Below are positions 61,481-64,000 of a DNA stretch of 64,000 bases, piece by piece. How positions within the stretch are numbered: the first letter of the stretch is position 1; each line of letters opens with the position of its first letter. The notes under the pieces are model-generated. The model had not been told where the DNA came from, made no database searches, and saw only the letters and a list, made by a program, of their open reading frames with translations. The stretch covers positions 248,255-312,254 of the forward strand of contig NZ_JADEWR010000003.1 of the NCBI RefSeq assembly GCF_015207525.1. The letters are read 5' to 3'. Source of the stretch: Nodosilinea sp. LEGE 06152. Lineage in GTDB: Bacteria > Cyanobacteriota > Cyanobacteriia > Phormidesmidales > Phormidesmidaceae. A program made the translations under genes and the position numbers.

Positions 61481-61621
61481 CAGGGCAAACGCATACTGAT
61501 TTAGAGCCACGAAGGAATAAGGGTTTCAACGATCAGCAGCCTGTAAGATGCCGACGTTTTCGCGATAAGGCACCCCAAAGCTGGTCTTACTGCGAAAATA
61601 TTGGAGTATGCGTTTGCCCTG
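61481..61621. mobile_element. 141-bp MITE with perfect 17-bp terminal inverted repeats
   Basis: Ends CAGGGCAAACGCATACT (61481-61497) and AGTATGCGTTTGCCCTG (61605-61621) are perfect complements. Direct repeats GGCTATTTGT (61471-61480 and 61622-61631) flank it as target duplication. It has no coding capacity, so must be moved in trans. It separates the second and third MerR-type promoters. Confidence 0.88.
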
Positions 61622-61703
61622 GGCTATTTGTCAGCTTTAGCTAGGTTGAAAGGTCTGCGATCGCAGGCCTTTTTTATTGCCAAAAATTTCTTTGAATTAG
61701 CTC

Positions 61704-61735
61704 TTGACTTTCCATCTGACTGGAAACTGTATGGT
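61704..61735 (+). promoter_or_regulatory. Third MerR-type promoter, upstream of the 95-residue gene
   Basis: TTGACT (61704-61709), 20-bp spacer carrying the perfect dyad TTTCCA-TCTGAC-TGGAAA, then TATGGT (61730-61735). Transcription would start just before the gene at 61775, forty bases away. This shows the longer frame starting at 61601 cannot be the true N-terminus. Confidence 0.75.
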
Positions 61736-61774
61736 TTACCTATGTTTGGTTTGACCCCTGTTGAGGAACTTTTA

Positions 61775-62062
61775 ATGAGCACTAACACCAACGGACTTAA
61801 CACAGATTCTGGCTTTGCTCAAGAGTGGTTTGAGCTGGTTGACGAAAGGCCTAAGAGATGGAGTTTTAGGCAAGCCGTTCACCGTATCTGGCATGGCATA
61901 GTTGAGCTATTTACTCCATCAAGCGAACTCAAGATTTTCACAGACCGCGACCAGCATGGCAAAACCTACTACAGAGTCTATGAGGTTTTGACCCATGATT
62001 TCCATCGCTTTGATTCTGAGGATGAGGTACGCATTTGGCTTGAGCAACGCTACTACCACTAA
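61775..62062 (+). CDS. Hypothetical small soluble protein, MerR-controlled
   Basis: 95 residues from ATG 61775 (GAGGA upstream). No signal peptide or Cys pair is visible. The C-terminal half (ELKIFTDRDQHGKTYYRVYE, FDSEDEVRIWLEQRYYH) aligns with the broken gene just downstream (VWEYVDRTGQSWWMIQDS, SINDVRVWLEQQYLA), so the two are tandem paralogues. No known family. It follows a metal-type promoter and precedes an RND adaptor, suggesting an accessory to metal export, as inference only. Confidence 0.65.
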   Translation: MSTNTNGLNTDSGFAQEWFELVDERPKRWSFRQAVHRIWHGIVELFTPSSELKIFTDRDQHGKTYYRVYEVLTHDFHRFDSEDEVRIWLEQRYYH

Positions 62063-62140
62063 ATGAGCCCATCGGCTGATTTTCTAAGTGCAAGCTGCTG
62101 CTGCCCTATCGAGTATTTCTACCGCAAACAGGAGTCTAAT

Positions 62141-62449
62141 ATGTATGAATTTTCGCCTGATAGTCCTGATATTCATCGCGATTTGGAATGAATTGAGCCA
62201 TCCCTAAGCAATAAGCAAAAATCACCGGTTGGAGCATTGTTTGGCTGGCTTTCACGCACCTCTAGAGAACTCTCTTTTGCGCTGTTTGGGGAAATGGAGC
62301 CCCGAGTTTGGGAGTACGTTGATCGCACAGGTCAGAGCTGGTGGATGATTCAAGACTCCTTGGCCGACGAGCCGTTCCGATCACTCTCTATTAATGACGT
62401 TCGCGTTTGGTTAGAGCAGCAATATTTGGCCAGTCCCGACGATGTTTAG
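62141..62449 (+). pseudogene. Paralogue of the 61775 gene interrupted by an in-frame TGA
   Basis: ATG 62141 with AGGAG at the right distance opens a frame that meets TGA at 62189-62191 (codon 17) and then continues in the same frame to 62449. The downstream part (IEPSLSNKQKSPVGALFGWL, LSFALFGEMEPRVWEYVDRT) aligns with the preceding gene. A TTG at 62237 could restart a 70-residue product. I read it as a nonsense-mutated copy; TGA read-through is an alternative. Confidence 0.65.
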
Positions 62450-62497
62450 GCAGCTTTTTAGCTTGACCTGACGAAGACCCATTATCTCCAAACAGTT

Positions 62498-63796
62498 ATG
62501 GACGCTTTTGATTTTCCCATCGCTAAGGCTCAGACAGAGCCAGCGGTAAGCCCTAAAAAACGACCGTGGCGATCGCGCCTTTGGCTCATCTTTGCCCTGC
62601 TCTGGCTCACTGGCGGCGGCTTTGAACTGTGGCGCTGGCGGCACAAGCAGGAAGTGGTACCTGTAGCCCAGGCACAGCAGCCCCCCATGCCCGTGCAAAC
62701 CTTGACAGTGGAGGCCGTGAGTCTAGCGGAAACGTCGGCGTTTGTGGCCAGTTTGCGATCGCACCAGTCCGTTCTCTTGCGGCCCCAGGTACAGGGGCAG
62801 GTCGCGCAAATTCGGGTACAACCGGGCGATCGCGTCACCGCTGGCACGGTACTGATTGAGATCAATCCGCAGCAACAACAAGCCCTGGTGAGTGGAGCAA
62901 CGGCCACCGCCGAGTCGGCCCAGTCCACCATTGCCAATGCGAGGGCTGGGTTGCAAGCCCTCGCAGCGCAGCGGGTGGCCAAGCTAACCGAGGTGCAGTA
63001 TGCCCAGCAGGAGTATGACCGCTTTGCCACCCTGGCTGAGGCCGGGGCGGTTTCTCGGCAAATGCGCGACCAGTACGCCCAGCAGCTCGAAGTGGCCCGC
63101 GCCCAGCTGAACGCGATGGATGAGCAGATCCGCGCCCAGCAAGCCACCATTGCCCAGGCCGAGCAATCTTGGCAGGCCGCACGAGCCCAAACGCAGGCTC
63201 AGGCATCCCAGCTAGCCTATTTTCAAATCACCGCACCGTTTACCGGGGTGGTGGGCGATATTCCCGTCAAGGTGGGCGAGGTGGTGAGTCCGGGCACAGC
63301 GCTGATCGGGCTGGCCAAGAACGACACCCTGGAGGTGAATTTCTCCGTTCCGGCGGAGCGGGCGTCGCTGCTGCAACCGGGTAGCCCCGTGGAACTGGTG
63401 GATGGACAGGGGCAAACCCTGGGCACCAGCCAGGTTGAGTTCGTTGCGCCCAATGCTGACCCTGCGACTCAACTCGTGCTGGTGAAGGCGCTGTTGCCCA
63501 ATGCTGAAGGCAAACTGCGGGCTGATCAATTTGTCCTGGCGAGGACTACCTGGAGCCAGCGCCAGGGCACCCAAGTGCCAACTAGTGCCGTGACCCATTT
63601 GGGTAGTGAGTCGTTTGTATTTGTGGCGGAGTCTGAACCAGAAGGCACGGTGGCGCGTCAGCGGTCGGTGCAGCTGGGAGAAATAGAAGATAACCAGTAC
63701 CAGGTGACCGAGGGGCTACAGCCCGGTGAAGTGGTGATCACCACGGGGGTGCTGATGCTGCGGGACGGTGTGCCCATCAGCCCTATTCAGAATTGA
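62498..63796 (+). CDS. RND efflux periplasmic adaptor (HlyD/AcrA membrane-fusion family)
   Basis: 432 residues. An N-terminal signal-anchor helix (LWLIFALLWLTGGGFELW) is followed by a lipoyl-like half-motif (VLLRPQVQGQVAQIRVQPGD), a long alpha-helical hairpin (about 125-245) rich in Ala/Gln, the second half-motif (FQITAPFTGVVGDIPVKVGE) and the beta-barrel and membrane-proximal domains. It bridges an RND permease to an outer-membrane channel. The permease starts 149 bp downstream. Given the MerR-type promoters upstream, a metal or drug stress pump is plausible. Confidence 0.92.
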   Translation: MDAFDFPIAKAQTEPAVSPKKRPWRSRLWLIFALLWLTGGGFELWRWRHKQEVVPVAQAQQPPMPVQTLTVEAVSLAETSAFVASLRSHQSVLLRPQVQGQVAQIRVQPGDRVTAGTVLIEINPQQQQALVSGATATAESAQSTIANARAGLQALAAQRVAKLTEVQYAQQEYDRFATLAEAGAVSRQMRDQYAQQLEVARAQLNAMDEQIRAQQATIAQAEQSWQAARAQTQAQASQLAYFQITAPFTGVVGDIPVKVGEVVSPGTALIGLAKNDTLEVNFSVPAERASLLQPGSPVELVDGQGQTLGTSQVEFVAPNADPATQLVLVKALLPNAEGKLRADQFVLARTTWSQRQGTQVPTSAVTHLGSESFVFVAESEPEGTVARQRSVQLGEIEDNQYQVTEGLQPGEVVITTGVLMLRDGVPISPIQN

Positions 63797-63945
63797 GATT
63801 TTCAGACGCTAACGGTGCGTTTCGGCCAGAGCAGAGCACTTTGGTGCTTCATTGGGTTGGCCTAAGGCCGGGGACACACCCTACGTAAATCCTTTTTCCA
63901 CCCAACCACTGAAGGCACGTTCCCACTACATCCAAAGGTGATCCT

Positions 63946-64000
63946 ATGTTTACGGATTTCTTTATCAAAAAGCCCGTCTTTGCCATTGTCTGTGCCCTGG
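63946..64000 (+). CDS. RND efflux permease, start only
   Basis: ATG 63946 with AAGGTG upstream begins MFTDFFIKKPVFAIVCAL, the conserved N-terminus of AcrB-like permeases (first transmembrane helix after F-I-x-x-P). The rest is outside the window. It forms an operon-like pair with the adaptor gene. Confidence 0.85.
   Translation, partial: MFTDFFIKKPVFAIVCAL

Noticed and set aside
61601..61774. Extended N-terminus for the 95-residue gene
   Set aside because: It starts inside a MITE and would translate through a MerR-type promoter; ATG 61775 has its own ribosome binding site.

Overview
The window looks like chromosomal DNA of a filamentous or unicellular cyanobacterium. The HIP1 octamer (GCGATCGC and its core) is scattered throughout. 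There is a light-dependent protochlorophyllide reductase, a squalene-hopene cyclase with hopanoid accessory genes, an HPF/LrtA-type ribosome hibernation factor, Uma2 proteins and RND pumps. I cannot name the species from sequence alone.

Layout. 1-15.8 kb is ordinary chromosome: a 5'-truncated class III aminotransferase, a sulfotransferase, a cyclic-peptide ABC exporter, an RND permease, then a hopanoid group (HpnG-like nucleosidase, HpnB-like glycosyltransferase, squalene-hopene cyclase) interrupted by an IS1-like element and a Uma2 gene. HPF with a cold-shock domain, protochlorophyllide reductase and phosphoglucomutase follow. A tRNA-Pro(CGG) at 16.16 kb is followed directly by a tyrosine integrase.

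About 16.4 to 59.9 kb reads as an integrated conjugative plasmid or ICE. It holds: the integrase; an S24 repressor facing small HTH genes; a Toprim/DUF3987 primase-helicase whose 3' end is an iteron field of twelve CGGTAGAC octamers; a ParD/ParE-like toxin-antitoxin pair whose toxin gene is split by a transposase-less element; an AT-rich two-gene cargo operon (degenerate SIR2-like domain plus STAND-type NTPase, and a small all-helical protein with an Rx4H HEPN-like motif); a ParA operon; a collinear type IV secretion operon (VirB2, B3, B4, B5, B6, B8, B10, B9-like, M23 murein hydrolase, VirD4); a DNA-metabolism block (N6-methylase plus Strawberry-notch helicase, prim-pol); a MobF relaxase with a ribbon-helix-helix accessory protein on the opposite strand; and a ParM/ParR-type partition operon preceded by 11-bp iterons. 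The T4SS builds the channel, VirD4 couples it to MobF-processed DNA, Rep/primase genes replicate it, and two partition systems would stabilise an excised form. The right att site was not found.

60.2-64 kb is again chromosome-like: a decayed gene containing a perfect 42-bp inverted repeat, a metal-type MerR regulator, three MerR-type promoters with 20-bp spacers, a MITE, two paralogous small genes (one broken by TGA), an RND adaptor and the start of an RND permease.

Most interesting: (1) one roughly 80-residue module recurring in four different element proteins; (2) a 168-codon gene embedded out of frame in the giant methylase-helicase frame; (3) the SIR2-like/STAND plus HEPN-like operon; (4) the iteron field; (5) a parC-like site with 11-bp phasing; (6) a toxin gene that can be restored in frame by removing the insertion.
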